From NCBI GenBank assembly GCA_012719445.1, contig JAAYAH010000072.1, positions 1 through 64,000 on the forward strand: 64,000 nucleotides of DNA, written 5' to 3'. The stretch comes from Actinomycetales bacterium (GTDB lineage: Bacteria > Actinomycetota > Actinomycetes > Actinomycetales > Kineosporiaceae). The position numbers and the translations under genes are program-made. This document shows, piece after piece, positions 8,582 to 17,548 of this stretch (the first letter of the stretch is position 1; each line of letters begins with the position of its first letter). The notes under the pieces are model-generated. The model did not search any database and was not told the origin of the DNA. It was given only the letters and a program-made list of their open reading frames with translations.

Positions 8582-9088
8582 GTGAGGGATCGAGGTGGCC
8601 GCCCGTGGCGGAGCGCCACCCTGCCCCCCGCCCTCGTCATCGCCGCGATCTCAGCCCTGACCTGGGCACTGGTCCACCGGACGCCGCTCGTCGCCATCCG
8701 GCGATGTATCTCCCCCGACCAGCCGGTCGCCTGGCTGGGGGTCCACCTGGCCCTCGTCCACCACGACCCGGTCTGCCCCGACAGCGGGATGGCGCTGGGG
8801 CCTGACCCGGCACAGGGAGCCTGGCTCACCGTGCTGGTGGCCGCCCCCATGCTCGTGGCCAACGCGATCGGCGTGCTGAGCGCGATGGCATGCTGGGCCG
8901 CCGTCCTGGCCGCCCTCGCCCGGATGGCCGCCCTGGTCGGTGGCCTGTGGCGGCCACCGACGGATCCCTCGCTCGCGCTACCCGCACGGCGCCTCCGGGT
9001 CGACGTCCGGACAGCACCCGCAGTGGTCACCGCGACGGTGCCACACCCGATCCTGCGTCGCGGTCCTCCTGCCGTGCAGTTCGGCTGA
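8582..9088 (+). CDS. Two-helix membrane protein, 168 aa
   Basis: Starts at GTG with a strong GGAGGAG site 5 nt upstream. The protein has a membrane helix at about residues 15-32, an external loop with two Cys (RRCISPDQ, DPVCPDS) that could form a disulfide, a second long hydrophobic segment at about 80-115, and a basic cytosolic tail. No family is recognised. It stands alone, divergent from the 131-aa gene. Confidence 0.75.
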   Translation: MRDRGGRPWRSATLPPALVIAAISALTWALVHRTPLVAIRRCISPDQPVAWLGVHLALVHHDPVCPDSGMALGPDPAQGAWLTVLVAAPMLVANAIGVLSAMACWAAVLAALARMAALVGGLWRPPTDPSLALPARRLRVDVRTAPAVVTATVPHPILRRGPPAVQFG

Positions 9089-9416
9089 GCCTCGACGTCA
9101 TCTGAGCTCGAACGACCTGAGCTCGAACGACCTGAGCCTCGGCATCACCTGACAACGCACCTCGCGGCGAATCCGCCGGCGGGGCGTTCAGCGCTCCCCC
9201 CGGACGACTCGACCGCGAGCATCCCGAGGACACAGCGGGATCCGTCGGCCACGCCGGCACCGGACCGATGACCAACCGGACCGGTCGTCGGACCGGTGAC
9301 GCCGGACAGAGCCACGCGGGACCGAGCCACGCCGAACCGGTCGTCGGACCTGTCCCGTCCGGCCGCGTCCCACCGGCCCGCCGTGGTGCGGCCGCGGATC
9401 CCCGACAGACGCAGAA
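9089..9416. other. Intergenic region with short repeats
   Basis: A 328-nt region before the DsbA-like gene. It contains a perfect 15-bp tandem repeat (9103-9117 and 9118-9132, unit starting TGAGCTCGAACG) and two copies of ACCGGTCGTCGGACC near 9280 and 9337. I see no gene in it; it presumably holds the promoter of the dsbA/VKOR operon. Confidence 0.5.
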
Positions 9417-10220
9417 ATGAGCATGATCATGAACAAGAGCACCCGGACCAAGGCCCGCGAACTGCGCGAGGCCGAAGCAGCAGCCGAACGCCGCCGACGG
9501 GCCCGCACCACCTGGGCCCTCGGTATCGGCCTCGCGCTCATCGTGGGCCTGCTGACCGCCATCGTGGTGGTGGCCATCAACTCCTCGCAGAAGGCGAACC
9601 GGGACAGCAACCTCGACGGCCCGCTGGTGAACCCGGCCACCATGTCGGCCGGCGGCACGATCCCGGTCGGCGAGGCCGACGCACCGGTCACCCTGGAGAT
9701 CTTCCTCGACTACATGTGCCCCTCGTGCAAGCAGTTCGAGAACGCCAACAGCGCCCAGCTCAGCCAGTGGATCGAGGACGGCGCGGTCAGGGTGGAGCTG
9801 CATCCCATGAACTTCCTGGACTCCCAGTCCCAGGGCACGATGTACTCCACCCGCGCGGCGAACGCCGTCGCCGCCGTCGCCGACCGCACCCCCGACAAGG
9901 TCTGGGAGTTCAACAACGCGCTGTTCGCGCAGCAGCCGCAGGAGGGTACGCCGGGGCTCACGGACGAGCAGATCGCGCAGCTCGCCGTCCGGTCCGGCGT
10001 GCCCCAGGACGTGGCGGACTCGTTCACCAAGGGCACCTTCGAGCCCTGGGTGGCGGCGTCGAACGCGTCGGCGTCCGAGGCCGGCATCACCGGAACCCCC
10101 TCCGTCAAGATCAATGGCCAGGCGTTCAAGGGTGACCTGTACTCGGCGAACTCCCTGGCCGAGGCCGTCCGGGCTGAGGCAGGCGGAGCTGCTGCAGGCG
10201 GAGCGGCGGGAGACCGCTAG
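9417..10220 (+). CDS. Membrane-anchored DsbA-family thioredoxin-fold oxidoreductase
   Basis: This 267-aa protein has a charged N-terminus, one membrane helix (about residues 33-58) and an external thioredoxin/DsbA domain. The active site reads CPSC (YMCPSCKQFE), and the cis-proline loop reads GTPSV near residue 228. It should introduce or isomerise disulfides in exported proteins and be reoxidised by the VKOR protein encoded next (1-nt TAGTG overlap). The DsbA/VKOR pairing is the established actinobacterial arrangement. Three ATGs lie within the first 13 nt and the upstream sequence has only a weak ribosome-binding site, so the exact start may be 9417, 9423 or 9429. Confidence 0.93.
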   Translation: MSMIMNKSTRTKARELREAEAAAERRRRARTTWALGIGLALIVGLLTAIVVVAINSSQKANRDSNLDGPLVNPATMSAGGTIPVGEADAPVTLEIFLDYMCPSCKQFENANSAQLSQWIEDGAVRVELHPMNFLDSQSQGTMYSTRAANAVAAVADRTPDKVWEFNNALFAQQPQEGTPGLTDEQIAQLAVRSGVPQDVADSFTKGTFEPWVAASNASASEAGITGTPSVKINGQAFKGDLYSANSLAEAVRAEAGGAAAGGAAGDR

Positions 10221-10903
10221 TGGACGTCGCCCTGGCCACGACCCGGCCGGACGCCCCGGACCACGCGACCGCGTCGGAGCCCCCTGCCGGGATCGGACCG
10301 CGGCTGCGCAGGCTCCGGCACGGCAACCCGTGGATCTTCAGCACGATGCTGGTCTCGTCCTGCCTGAGCCTCGTCGCATCCTTCGTGCTCTCGGTCGACG
10401 CCGTGCGACTGGCGGCCGACCCGAACGCCGCGCTCTCCTGCAACATCAACTCGGTGATCAGCTGCGGGACGGTCGCGAGCGCCTGGCAGTCGCAGCTGTT
10501 CGGGTTCCCCAACGCCTTCCTGGGGTTGATCGCCGAGCCCGTCGTGATCACGATCGCGGTGGCCGGCCTGGGCGGGGTGGTCTTCCCGCGCTGGTTCATG
10601 TTCTCCGCTCAGGTCGTGTACACCCTGGGACTGGCCTTCGCCTACTGGCTGTTCAGCCAGTCGATGTTCGTCATCGGCGCTCTCTGCCCGTGGTGTCTGC
10701 TGGTCACCGCCTCCACCACCGGGGTGTTCGCGTCCATGACGCACGTGAACATCCGGGACGGCAACCTGTTCCTCCCCCGCCGGGTCGACGCGGCCCTGCG
10801 GAGCGTCATCGGGGCCGACCTCGACCTCGTGGCCGTGGTGATCTGGCTGCTGCTGCTCACCCTGGCCGTCGTGGCGAAGTACGGCGCCCTGCTATTCGCC
10901 TGA
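10220..10903 (+). CDS. Vitamin K epoxide reductase family protein (VKOR)
   Basis: A 227-aa integral membrane protein with four to five helices. It carries the VKOR cysteine pairs: a loop pair (SCNINSVISCG) and the CxxC of GALCPWC in a later helix. VKOR homologues oxidise DsbA-like partners and pass electrons to quinone. The GTG start overlaps the stop of the dsbA-like gene by one base, so partner and reoxidant are made together. A C-terminal extension with an extra helix (AVVIWLLLLTLAVVAKYGALL) follows the core, as is usual in actinobacterial members. Confidence 0.93.
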   Translation: MDVALATTRPDAPDHATASEPPAGIGPRLRRLRHGNPWIFSTMLVSSCLSLVASFVLSVDAVRLAADPNAALSCNINSVISCGTVASAWQSQLFGFPNAFLGLIAEPVVITIAVAGLGGVVFPRWFMFSAQVVYTLGLAFAYWLFSQSMFVIGALCPWCLLVTASTTGVFASMTHVNIRDGNLFLPRRVDAALRSVIGADLDLVAVVIWLLLLTLAVVAKYGALLFA

Positions 10904-10913
10904 TCACCGGCCG

Positions 10914-10973
10914 CCGTGGCCTCCGACCGTCCGAGCCGACCATCCGGGTCGATCGGGTGGCCGGAGGCCACGG
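10914..10973 (+). terminator. 12-bp stem with a long loop after the VKOR gene
   Basis: Arms 10914-10925 (CCGTGGCCTCCG) and 10962-10973 are perfectly complementary, but the loop is 36 nt, so a terminator role is only tentative. Confidence 0.35.
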
Positions 10974-11097
10974 CCCGCCCCTGGTCCGGTACCCGTGCGG
11001 CGGCACGCCGACCGGCTGCGCAAGATCGGTCGAGAGCGCGGCAGGATCCCGGTCCTAGCCTCATGGTGATCACCAATCATGGGACCGAGGAGACGTG

Positions 11098-11637
11098 ATG
11101 GCAGCGCAGCAGGAGACCCGGCAACAGGAACCCGGCCAGGAGACCGGGCAGCAGGAGATCCCGCAGCAGGGCACGCCCCTGTGCCTGACCCCGATCGGAC
11201 GTGTCGTCCGGGACGCGGGGACGACCGGTGTCCGGATCGATCCTCCCTACCGCGCCGGGCTGCGGGAGCTGGGCGGCTTCAGCCACGTCCTGGTCCTGTG
11301 GTGGGCAGGCCGGTACGACGACGAGGACCACCGCCGGACCGTCGTCGTCCCGCTGCCCTACGCCGAGGACCGCGAGGCCGGGGTCTTCGCCTGCCGGTCC
11401 CCCGCCCGCCCCAACCCGGTGATGACGACGGTCTGTGCGGTCGAGAGCGTCGACGAGGAGACCGGCGTCGTCCGGCTGGGTGCCCTCGACGCCTTCGACG
11501 ACACCCCGGTCGTCGACCTCAAGCCCTACTACGGCGTGACCGACCGGGTTCGCTCGCCGCGGATCCCCGACTACCTGGTCGGCTGGCCCGAGTGGTTCCC
11601 CGAGGAGGGGATCGGCCTCATGCCCGACGAGAGCTGA
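11098..11637 (+). CDS. TrmO-like (TsaA/UPF0066) tRNA methyltransferase
   Basis: A 179-aa protein with a Gln-rich N-terminus and a single TsaA/TrmO beta-barrel domain: LTPIGRV start, GGFSHVLVLWW, GVFACRSPARPNP (the SAM-site ARPNP motif) and LDAFDDTPVVDLKPY. Family members methylate N6 of t6A37 in certain tRNAs using SAM. The product lacks the C-terminal extension of E. coli TrmO but matches the many short bacterial homologues. GAGGAG lies just upstream of adjacent GTG (11095) and ATG (11098) codons; either may serve. It leads a probable operon with the two genes that follow, 21 nt downstream. Confidence 0.85.
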   Translation: MAAQQETRQQEPGQETGQQEIPQQGTPLCLTPIGRVVRDAGTTGVRIDPPYRAGLRELGGFSHVLVLWWAGRYDDEDHRRTVVVPLPYAEDREAGVFACRSPARPNPVMTTVCAVESVDEETGVVRLGALDAFDDTPVVDLKPYYGVTDRVRSPRIPDYLVGWPEWFPEEGIGLMPDES

Positions 11638-11658
11638 CGATCCCTGGGAGCATCCACC

Positions 11659-12183
11659 GTGACCACCGTGCGCATCGAGCGATCGCCCCGACGGATCCTC
11701 GCCGGGCTGAGCTACTTCGGTGACCCGTTCCACGCCAGCGCGGGCTGGACCGAGGAGAACGAGATCGGCCGGCTGTGGACGCGGCTGGGGCAGTACCTCG
11801 CCCTCGAGGAGTGTCCCTACCCGCCGCCCGCGGAATCGTTCGAGGTGTGCGTGCAGAACCACACCTCTCCGGTCACCGGCGAGTTCGAGGTCTTCGTCGG
11901 CTTCGAGGTCGCGGACGCGACGGCGGTGCCGGTCGAGCTCTGCGTCAAGGTCCTCCCGGCGGCGGACTACGCGGTGCTCACCCTGCGGGGCGACCAACTG
12001 CGGGGCGAGGAGGCCGCCGTCGACGAGTGGCTGGCCGCCACCGGGCACGAGCGGGTGCTCCCCGTGGAGATCCAGCGCTACGACGAGCGCTTCCTCGGCG
12101 TGGACCGGTTGGAGGAGTCCGAACTGGACGTCCTGGTGCCGGTCCGGCCGAGGGAGCCCGAGCGGACCGGACCCCCGGAATGA
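11659..12183 (+). CDS. GyrI-like / AraC effector-binding domain protein
   Basis: A 174-aa protein made of a single GyrI-like ligand-binding domain (SPRRILAGLSYFGDPF at the start, then a GFEVAD strand and YAVLTLRGDQ), of the kind that forms the effector half of Rob/SoxS-type AraC regulators. The GTG start has GGGAG 8 nt upstream. Its stop overlaps by 4 nt the start of a separate AraC-type HTH gene. The effector and DNA-binding halves thus seem to be made as two polypeptides instead of one chain. The ligand is not apparent. Confidence 0.8.
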   Translation: MTTVRIERSPRRILAGLSYFGDPFHASAGWTEENEIGRLWTRLGQYLALEECPYPPPAESFEVCVQNHTSPVTGEFEVFVGFEVADATAVPVELCVKVLPAADYAVLTLRGDQLRGEEAAVDEWLAATGHERVLPVEIQRYDERFLGVDRLEESELDVLVPVRPREPERTGPPE

Positions 12184-13073
12184 GCACGGGCACCGGGTCC
12201 GGCGCGGGGCTCAGGACCGGCCCCGCGTCCGGACCCGGCCCGACGCTCCGCCCCACCTCGACAACCGGTCCCGGCCCGGCCACCGGACCCGCGCCTGCGA
12301 CCGGTCCCGACCCCGTGGCTCTCACCGGCACGCTCGCCGCGGTGCTCCGGGCCGTCGACCGCGCGGAGGACGGCCTGCGGGAGCAGCTCACCGTCGCCGA
12401 CCTCGCGGCGGCGGCGTCCTACTCGCTGTATCACTTCTGCCGGGTGTTCGGCCGGCACACCCGGCACTCGCCGTACGACTACCTGATGCGGCGGCGGATG
12501 ACACTCGCCGCCCACGAGGTGCTGCGCACCGACCGGAGGATCGTCGACCTCGCCGTCGAGTTCCGGTTCGACAGCCACGAGGGGTTCACCCGGGCGTTCC
12601 AGCGGGCGTTCGGGCTGACCCCCCAGGAGACCAGGAGACGTGGCTGGGTGTGGTCGGCCTCGCTGCTGCCACGGCTGACAGCGACGCACCTGGACTGCCT
12701 GGAGCGTCACGGCGGGCTCCAGCCCGACCACCTGTCCGCCGAGGAGGTCGGCGCGGTCTGCCGAGACGCCGTCCGGCTGCCGGTGGCCCCGAGGTGGCCG
12801 GAGGACGGCGACGGGGGACCGGATGGCACCGAGGTGGCCACGGCGGCTCCCGGTCCCCCGCCCGGAGAGCCGGGAGCCGAGCGGTACGCCGGGTTCGTCC
12901 TCGACCTGCTCCCAGGGGACCTCCGCCCGCCCGTGGCCGACGTCCTGGGACCGTGCCTGGACTGGGTCCTGCACTCCTGGCTGTTCCACGCACGCCTCCG
13001 GCTGCGGCAGCCGGAGGTGCTCCTCCCGAGCAGCGGGCGGCATCACCTCCTCGTCCCGGTCGGGCCCCGCTGA
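12180..13073 (+). CDS. AraC-type HTH transcriptional regulator
   Basis: A 297-aa protein. Residues 1-45 are a low-complexity Thr/Gly/Pro stretch (GPGPATGPAPATGPDP). The AraC double-HTH domain follows at about 60-160 (LTVADLAAAASYSLYHFCRV, then VDLAVEFRFDSHEGFTRAF and GLTPQE). The C-terminal region of about 130 residues is unassigned. The ATG overlaps the effector-domain gene by 4 nt, so the two proteins probably act together. It is convergent with the eCIS-core gene across a 12-bp hairpin. Confidence 0.85.
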   Translation: MSTGTGSGAGLRTGPASGPGPTLRPTSTTGPGPATGPAPATGPDPVALTGTLAAVLRAVDRAEDGLREQLTVADLAAAASYSLYHFCRVFGRHTRHSPYDYLMRRRMTLAAHEVLRTDRRIVDLAVEFRFDSHEGFTRAFQRAFGLTPQETRRRGWVWSASLLPRLTATHLDCLERHGGLQPDHLSAEEVGAVCRDAVRLPVAPRWPEDGDGGPDGTEVATAAPGPPPGEPGAERYAGFVLDLLPGDLRPPVADVLGPCLDWVLHSWLFHARLRLRQPEVLLPSSGRHHLLVPVGPR

Positions 13074-13117
13074 CCGCGAGGTGGCCCCCGGCGTCAACCG
13101 CCGGCAGGCCGGCCCCG

Positions 13118-13147
13118 GTGATCCTCGACGGCCTCGTCGAGGATCAC
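13118..13147. terminator. Bidirectional hairpin terminator
   Basis: Perfect 12-bp stem (13118-13129 with 13136-13147), 6-nt loop GGCCTC. It lies between the convergent AraC and eCIS-core genes; the latter's stop codon falls in the stem. Confidence 0.7.
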
Positions 13148-15765
13148 TTGACCCCGAGGGCCTGCAGGAGGTCGAGCCCGGGGATGACCGAACGGTTCGC
13201 CCTGATCGCGTCCCGGATCATCGGGTCGACGTGCTCGATGATCTTCTTCTCGATCAGCGCCCGGGCCTGGGTGTCCCTCGGGTCCTCCGGGATCCCCTGG
13301 ACCAGGCCGGCGGCCTTCATGGCCTGGATCGCGGCGCTGAGCGCCTCGTGCCCCAGGACGTAGGAGAGGGTCAGATGCCCGCCCGGCAGGAGCATCGCCT
13401 GGCTGACGAAGACCACCGGCAGGTCCTCGCCGAGCACCTTCAGGTTGAGCCTCGCGTCACTGCTGAACCTGAGCTCGACCGACGCGAGCTGCAGGTTCGC
13501 GAACTCCGCCGCGCTGGTGGGCAGTTCACCCTGCGGGCGGACGGCGACGGTAATCCTGGTGCCGTCCGGCAGGCTGAGGCTCGCCCCGCCGAGGTCGCGA
13601 CGCAGCTCTTCGGCAAGGGTCACCTCGGCGGTGAACTCGGCGCCGTCCGCCTTCACCTTCGGACCTCCCCCGCCACCCCCGCCGGACATGCCGCTGGCCA
13701 TCGTCTGCAGGTCCGCGGGGAGCTGCGGGTCGGTGAACGGGTCGTACCCACCGGAGCGCATCCGGGCCGGCATCTTCGCGAAGAGATCGCCGATACCGGC
13801 CTGGAGTTTCGCGTCGCCGCCGTACTTGGCGGCGTCCCACGGGATGGACGCCTTCTTGCCGACGGTGCCCGTGGCGAAGTCGAACCAGGCCTCCGACAGG
13901 AGGAGGTCGGGGTTCGGCCACCACCAGTGGCCCGAGTCCGCGGTGATCACCAGGGCCGGGAAGAAGGAGACCGACAGCCGTTGGCCGGTCACGTAGACGT
14001 GGACGTGGGTCTCCCGGACCGTGTGCACCCAGTTCTCGCCGTCGTCGGCAATGGTCTGGCCCGCGGCGATCGTCGCCCTGGCCGTCAGCATCTCCTTGGT
14101 CACCGGCGCGCCCAGCGCGCTCCCGACCTGGTCCCTGACCGATCCCCCGGGTGCCGCGCCCGCGGGATCGCGCTGCACGCTGACCTGGTCCGAGGCGTGC
14201 CGCTGCACCGGGGCCCGGTCGACGGCGTCCCGCTGCGCCGGGGCCCGGTCTGCCGATCCGCCGGCTGCGCTCGCCACTGCTCCCCCCGCCGACGCCGACG
14301 CGGCGATCCCCCCCGAGGACGCCGACGCGGCGATCCGGCTGGCCTCCCGCTCGAACCGGTCCGACGGGTCGCTGACGGAGACGGACCCGGCGTCCGTGCC
14401 CGCCACCGGGCCCGCGGCCTGCTGGACGGTGTGCACGGCCTCGTGGACGAGCAGCTTCTGCCCCTCGGTCGTGCCCGGCTGGAAGGCCCCGGACGAGAAG
14501 TAGATGTCCCGGCCGGTCGTGAAGGCCGTGGCGTTCACGGCGGTCGCCAGGCGGTCGGCGGTGTCGTCGGTGTGCACCCGGACATCGGGCAGGCCGGTGT
14601 CGAGCCGTTCCTCCAGGTACCCGCGGACGTCGGAGGGCAGCGGGGCTCCGGAGCCCGCCGACTCCAGCCGGTCGGCGAAGTCCTCCTCGTCGTCCGTCAC
14701 CGAGGTCCCACCGCCGGGGCGGGCCGCCCGCTGCAGGTTGACCCCCTGGTAGGGGTTCGGCGGACCGCCCAGCTCCGTGGCATCACCCGGCCCGAACCCG
14801 AGCGCGCTCGGCAGCAACCGGCCGATGTCCAGGTGGAGTCCCACAACGAAACCGTCCCCACCGAGGTCCAGTTGGACGCCGAGGCCCGGTACCGCCGGGA
14901 CCGGGTAGACGACGCCGCGCAGCGCCGACGCGACCCACTCCCGGGTCTCCGGATCGCTCAGCACCCCGGCGGCCGCACCGGCGCCGATCGCCACCGTCGT
15001 GGTGACCAGCGCGACCTGCCCGCCGGTGGACAGGGACTCCCACTCGCTGCGAGCCCGCTGCAGGGCCTGGTCCTGCAGGTTCTGGACGGCGGCGGCGAGC
15101 AGGGGGTCGGCCTGGACCGCGTTCCAGATGTCCGTCAGCTCCCCCGGTCGCAGGTCGGGGACCAGGGACGGCGGGAGCGGGGCCGGGGGCCCTGCCGACG
15201 ACGGGCCGGGCACCGGGGACGGCCCCGAGGAGGGGGACGATCCCGGGGCGGCCCCCGCGCCCCGGCTGCCGAGGCCCGGCGGGATGCTCGGCAGCCTCAC
15301 CTGCGACAACCCGGTGACGACCTGTTCCGGCCGCAGCAGCCGGCCCATCGCGTCGAGCGCCCTGAGCTGCGCCTCGATCGCGGGGTCGAGGGTCAACTGG
15401 TAGGGGTTGGTCGGCTCCCGAGGCGCGTAGGGACTGGTGAGGCCGGGCATCTCCAACTGCAGCCCGTCCCGTTGCAGGGTCGGCGCCTCGCCGTTCGCCA
15501 CCGTCCTCTGGACGGCGATGTTGGAGAGCCCCTCGGCAGCTCCCGTTGCCGCCAGGGCACCGGCCGACCGGTCACCGCCGTGGGCGCGCCGCACCAGACC
15601 GGCGACCGCGCTGTTGCCGACGAGACGGGTCAGGTCCGCAGCACCGGCGGCAGGGCCGAGGGAACCCACCCGGTCGTCGAGGGCCTCCGGGACCGGACCG
15701 GCCGTCGTCCGGCGGAGAGCCTCGTCCTCGGTCGCCGTCCGGTCGGTCCGGTCGCGTTCGATCAC
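13144..15765 (-). CDS. Orphan eCIS-core (DUF4157) domain protein
   Basis: An 873-aa protein with no signal peptide or obvious membrane anchor. The eCIS core/DUF4157 domain lies at about residues 380-455 (LPDVRVHTDDTADRLATAVN, then ATAFTTGRDIYFSSGAF), ending in the HExxH motif HEAVHTVQQ at 441-449. Known members are linked to extracellular contractile injection systems or polymorphic-toxin-like proteins. Six short QR motifs (AVQRTV, LQRDG, LQRAAR, AQRD, VQRH, VQRD) are scattered on both sides of the core, and an Ala/Ser/Gly repeat follows it. The C-terminal 300 residues are unassigned. The GTG at 15765 has GGGGG 8-9 nt upstream. No sheath, tube or baseplate gene is in the window. The LRR gene lies 160 nt upstream on the same strand. 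Confidence 0.85.
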   Translation of the reverse strand: MIERDRTDRTATEDEALRRTTAGPVPEALDDRVGSLGPAAGAADLTRLVGNSAVAGLVRRAHGGDRSAGALAATGAAEGLSNIAVQRTVANGEAPTLQRDGLQLEMPGLTSPYAPREPTNPYQLTLDPAIEAQLRALDAMGRLLRPEQVVTGLSQVRLPSIPPGLGSRGAGAAPGSSPSSGPSPVPGPSSAGPPAPLPPSLVPDLRPGELTDIWNAVQADPLLAAAVQNLQDQALQRARSEWESLSTGGQVALVTTTVAIGAGAAAGVLSDPETREWVASALRGVVYPVPAVPGLGVQLDLGGDGFVVGLHLDIGRLLPSALGFGPGDATELGGPPNPYQGVNLQRAARPGGGTSVTDDEEDFADRLESAGSGAPLPSDVRGYLEERLDTGLPDVRVHTDDTADRLATAVNATAFTTGRDIYFSSGAFQPGTTEGQKLLVHEAVHTVQQAAGPVAGTDAGSVSVSDPSDRFEREASRIAASASSGGIAASASAGGAVASAAGGSADRAPAQRDAVDRAPVQRHASDQVSVQRDPAGAAPGGSVRDQVGSALGAPVTKEMLTARATIAAGQTIADDGENWVHTVRETHVHVYVTGQRLSVSFFPALVITADSGHWWWPNPDLLLSEAWFDFATGTVGKKASIPWDAAKYGGDAKLQAGIGDLFAKMPARMRSGGYDPFTDPQLPADLQTMASGMSGGGGGGGPKVKADGAEFTAEVTLAEELRRDLGGASLSLPDGTRITVAVRPQGELPTSAAEFANLQLASVELRFSSDARLNLKVLGEDLPVVFVSQAMLLPGGHLTLSYVLGHEALSAAIQAMKAAGLVQGIPEDPRDTQARALIEKKIIEHVDPMIRDAIRANRSVIPGLDLLQALGVK

Positions 15766-15925
15766 TGACTGACCCCCATCCGCATCCACCCAGTCTCGTC
15801 CGGCAGCGGCCCGACGCCAACGTCCAACAGGACACCCTTCCGGGCATGTCCTCACCCGCGGCCCCGCGTACCCCGGTCACCCGCGGCCCTGCCCACCCCC
15901 GGACACCCGCCACCCACCCCGGTTC

Positions 15926-17548
15926 CTACGCGAGGCCGCCGACGAACACGCCGCGTTCCTCCAGCGCGGCGATCCCGGAGGGGTGCCCGTCGATCCCCTC
16001 GAGATCGACGCCCAGGAGGGAGTCCATCCGGGTCAACGGGGTGATGTCGGTGACGGGGTTCTCGCCGAGCCACAGTTCGGTGACCGCGCCGAGGTCGGCG
16101 AACGGCGACACGTCGGTGATCCTGTTGCGGGCGATGTCGAGCATGGTCAGCGACGAGAGCCCGGCGAGCGGGGCGGCGTCGGTGATCCGGTTGTCACGCA
16201 GCACGAGCCGGGTCACCCGGGTGAGACCGGCCAGCGGGGTCACGTCGGCCACGGCGTTCTCGTGGAGATCCAGTTCGACCAGGGCCGTCAGCCGGGTCAG
16301 GGCGGACACGTCGGAGACGTGGTTCCTGGCCAGCCCGAGGTACCGCACCGTGGTGAGCCCGCGCAGGGGCGAGAGATCCGACACCGCGTTGCCGGACAGG
16401 CCGAGGTTGGCCAGCTCCGGCAGCCCCGCGAGCGGGGTGAGGTCGCGGACGTCGTTGTCCGTGAGCCGCAGGTCGCTCAGCTTCCGGGACCGCGCCAGCG
16501 GGGTCAGGTCCCGGACGGCGTTGCGGCTCAGGTCCAGGGTGGCCAGGTTCGGCAGGCGTTCGATCCCGGTGAGGTCCCTGATCCGAGGCTGCGCCGGCGT
16601 GCCGCCGTGGTCACCCGCGCACGACAGGACGTAGACCTTCCCGAGCCCCTCCGCCGAGGCCGCCGAGATGCGCTGCGCGTCGAGGTCCGCGGTGACACAG
16701 GCGGCGAGGACGGGGTCGGGGAAGACGTCCTCGACCGCGTCGCGGAACACCCACTCCCGCGACACCCACGCCCCCGCCGGGACGAGCAGGGCCGTGACGA
16801 GCACGGCCGCGACAACGGTCCCCGCCCCGAACCGGGACGCAGCACCTCGTCCGGTCCCTGCTCCGGCATCCGGTGCGGACCGCCCGGCATCCGGTGCGGA
16901 CCGCCCGGCCTCGGGTGCGGACCGCCCGGCGTCCGTTCCCGTCGGCGCCGCGGGCAGCAGGCGCCAGGCCAGCACGGCCCCGACGAGCAGCAGCAGCGCA
17001 GCGCCGAGCAGGACCCCTGCGGTCGCCATCCCCTCGGTCTGGACCTGGAACCGGGCCCGGAAGGGCGACCGGGAGACGGAGGCCGCCGCCATGCCCACCG
17101 CCACCACCCCGGCGGCCACCGCCGCGACCAGCGCGGCGGACACGAGCAGCCGGGAGTCGCGGAGGATCAGTGCGAGCCCGGCGAGCACGAGAGCGACGCC
17201 GACCACGGCGCAGGCCGTCGGCGCCAGCGGGTAGACGACACGGAGGAGGCTCCGCCAGCCGGTCAGGGCGAGACGGAACCCGAGGAACCCGTCCCCCGCG
17301 GCGAACCCGGCTCCCGCCAGGACGAGCGCCACCCCGCTCAGGACCGTCGCGACGCCGGGACCGGGAGGGCCACCGCGGCGGCGTGCTGCCACGGCGGCGC
17401 CGACGGCCACCGGAGCCGAGCCCAGGACGATCAGCAGGACGCCGAACGGAAGGGACGGGACCGGCGACAGCCTGCGGACGCCGAGCCCGACCGCCACCAG
17501 GCCGAACAGGGCCGAGGCCACGAACCATCCCCTGGCGACATCACGCAC
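15926..17548 (-). CDS. Membrane-anchored leucine-rich-repeat protein
   Basis: About 540 aa. Residues 1-210 form six or more membrane helices. A repeated linker (SAPEAGR, SAPDAGR, SAPDAG) and one more membrane segment (VVAAVLVTALLVPAGAWV) precede an external domain with a Cys pair. Nine or so 22-residue internalin-like repeats finish the protein (consensus VxDLTPLAGLxxLxxLxLxxN). LRRs of this class bind proteins or glycans; the partner is unknown. Translation from an ATG at 17692 would begin in DNA with poor codon bias and an operator-like palindrome, so I prefer the GTG at 17548, though the start is uncertain. It may be co-transcribed with the eCIS-core gene. Confidence 0.8.
   Translation of the reverse strand: MRDVARGWFVASALFGLVAVGLGVRRLSPVPSLPFGVLLIVLGSAPVAVGAAVAARRRGGPPGPGVATVLSGVALVLAGAGFAAGDGFLGFRLALTGWRSLLRVVYPLAPTACAVVGVALVLAGLALILRDSRLLVSAALVAAVAAGVVAVGMAAASVSRSPFRARFQVQTEGMATAGVLLGAALLLLVGAVLAWRLLPAAPTGTDAGRSAPEAGRSAPDAGRSAPDAGAGTGRGAASRFGAGTVVAAVLVTALLVPAGAWVSREWVFRDAVEDVFPDPVLAACVTADLDAQRISAASAEGLGKVYVLSCAGDHGGTPAQPRIRDLTGIERLPNLATLDLSRNAVRDLTPLARSRKLSDLRLTDNDVRDLTPLAGLPELANLGLSGNAVSDLSPLRGLTTVRYLGLARNHVSDVSALTRLTALVELDLHENAVADVTPLAGLTRVTRLVLRDNRITDAAPLAGLSSLTMLDIARNRITDVSPFADLGAVTELWLGENPVTDITPLTRMDSLLGVDLEGIDGHPSGIAALEERGVFVGGLA
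16865..16927. repeat. Three 21-bp in-frame tandem repeats
   Basis: Units 16865-16885 and 16886-16906 are identical and 16907-16927 differs slightly. They encode a repeated (S/D)AGRSAP linker in the LRR membrane protein, so copy number can change without a frameshift. Confidence 0.9.

Noticed and set aside
13144-17548. Full contractile injection system
   Set aside because: No sheath, tube, spike or AAA loader gene is present; only the core-domain protein.
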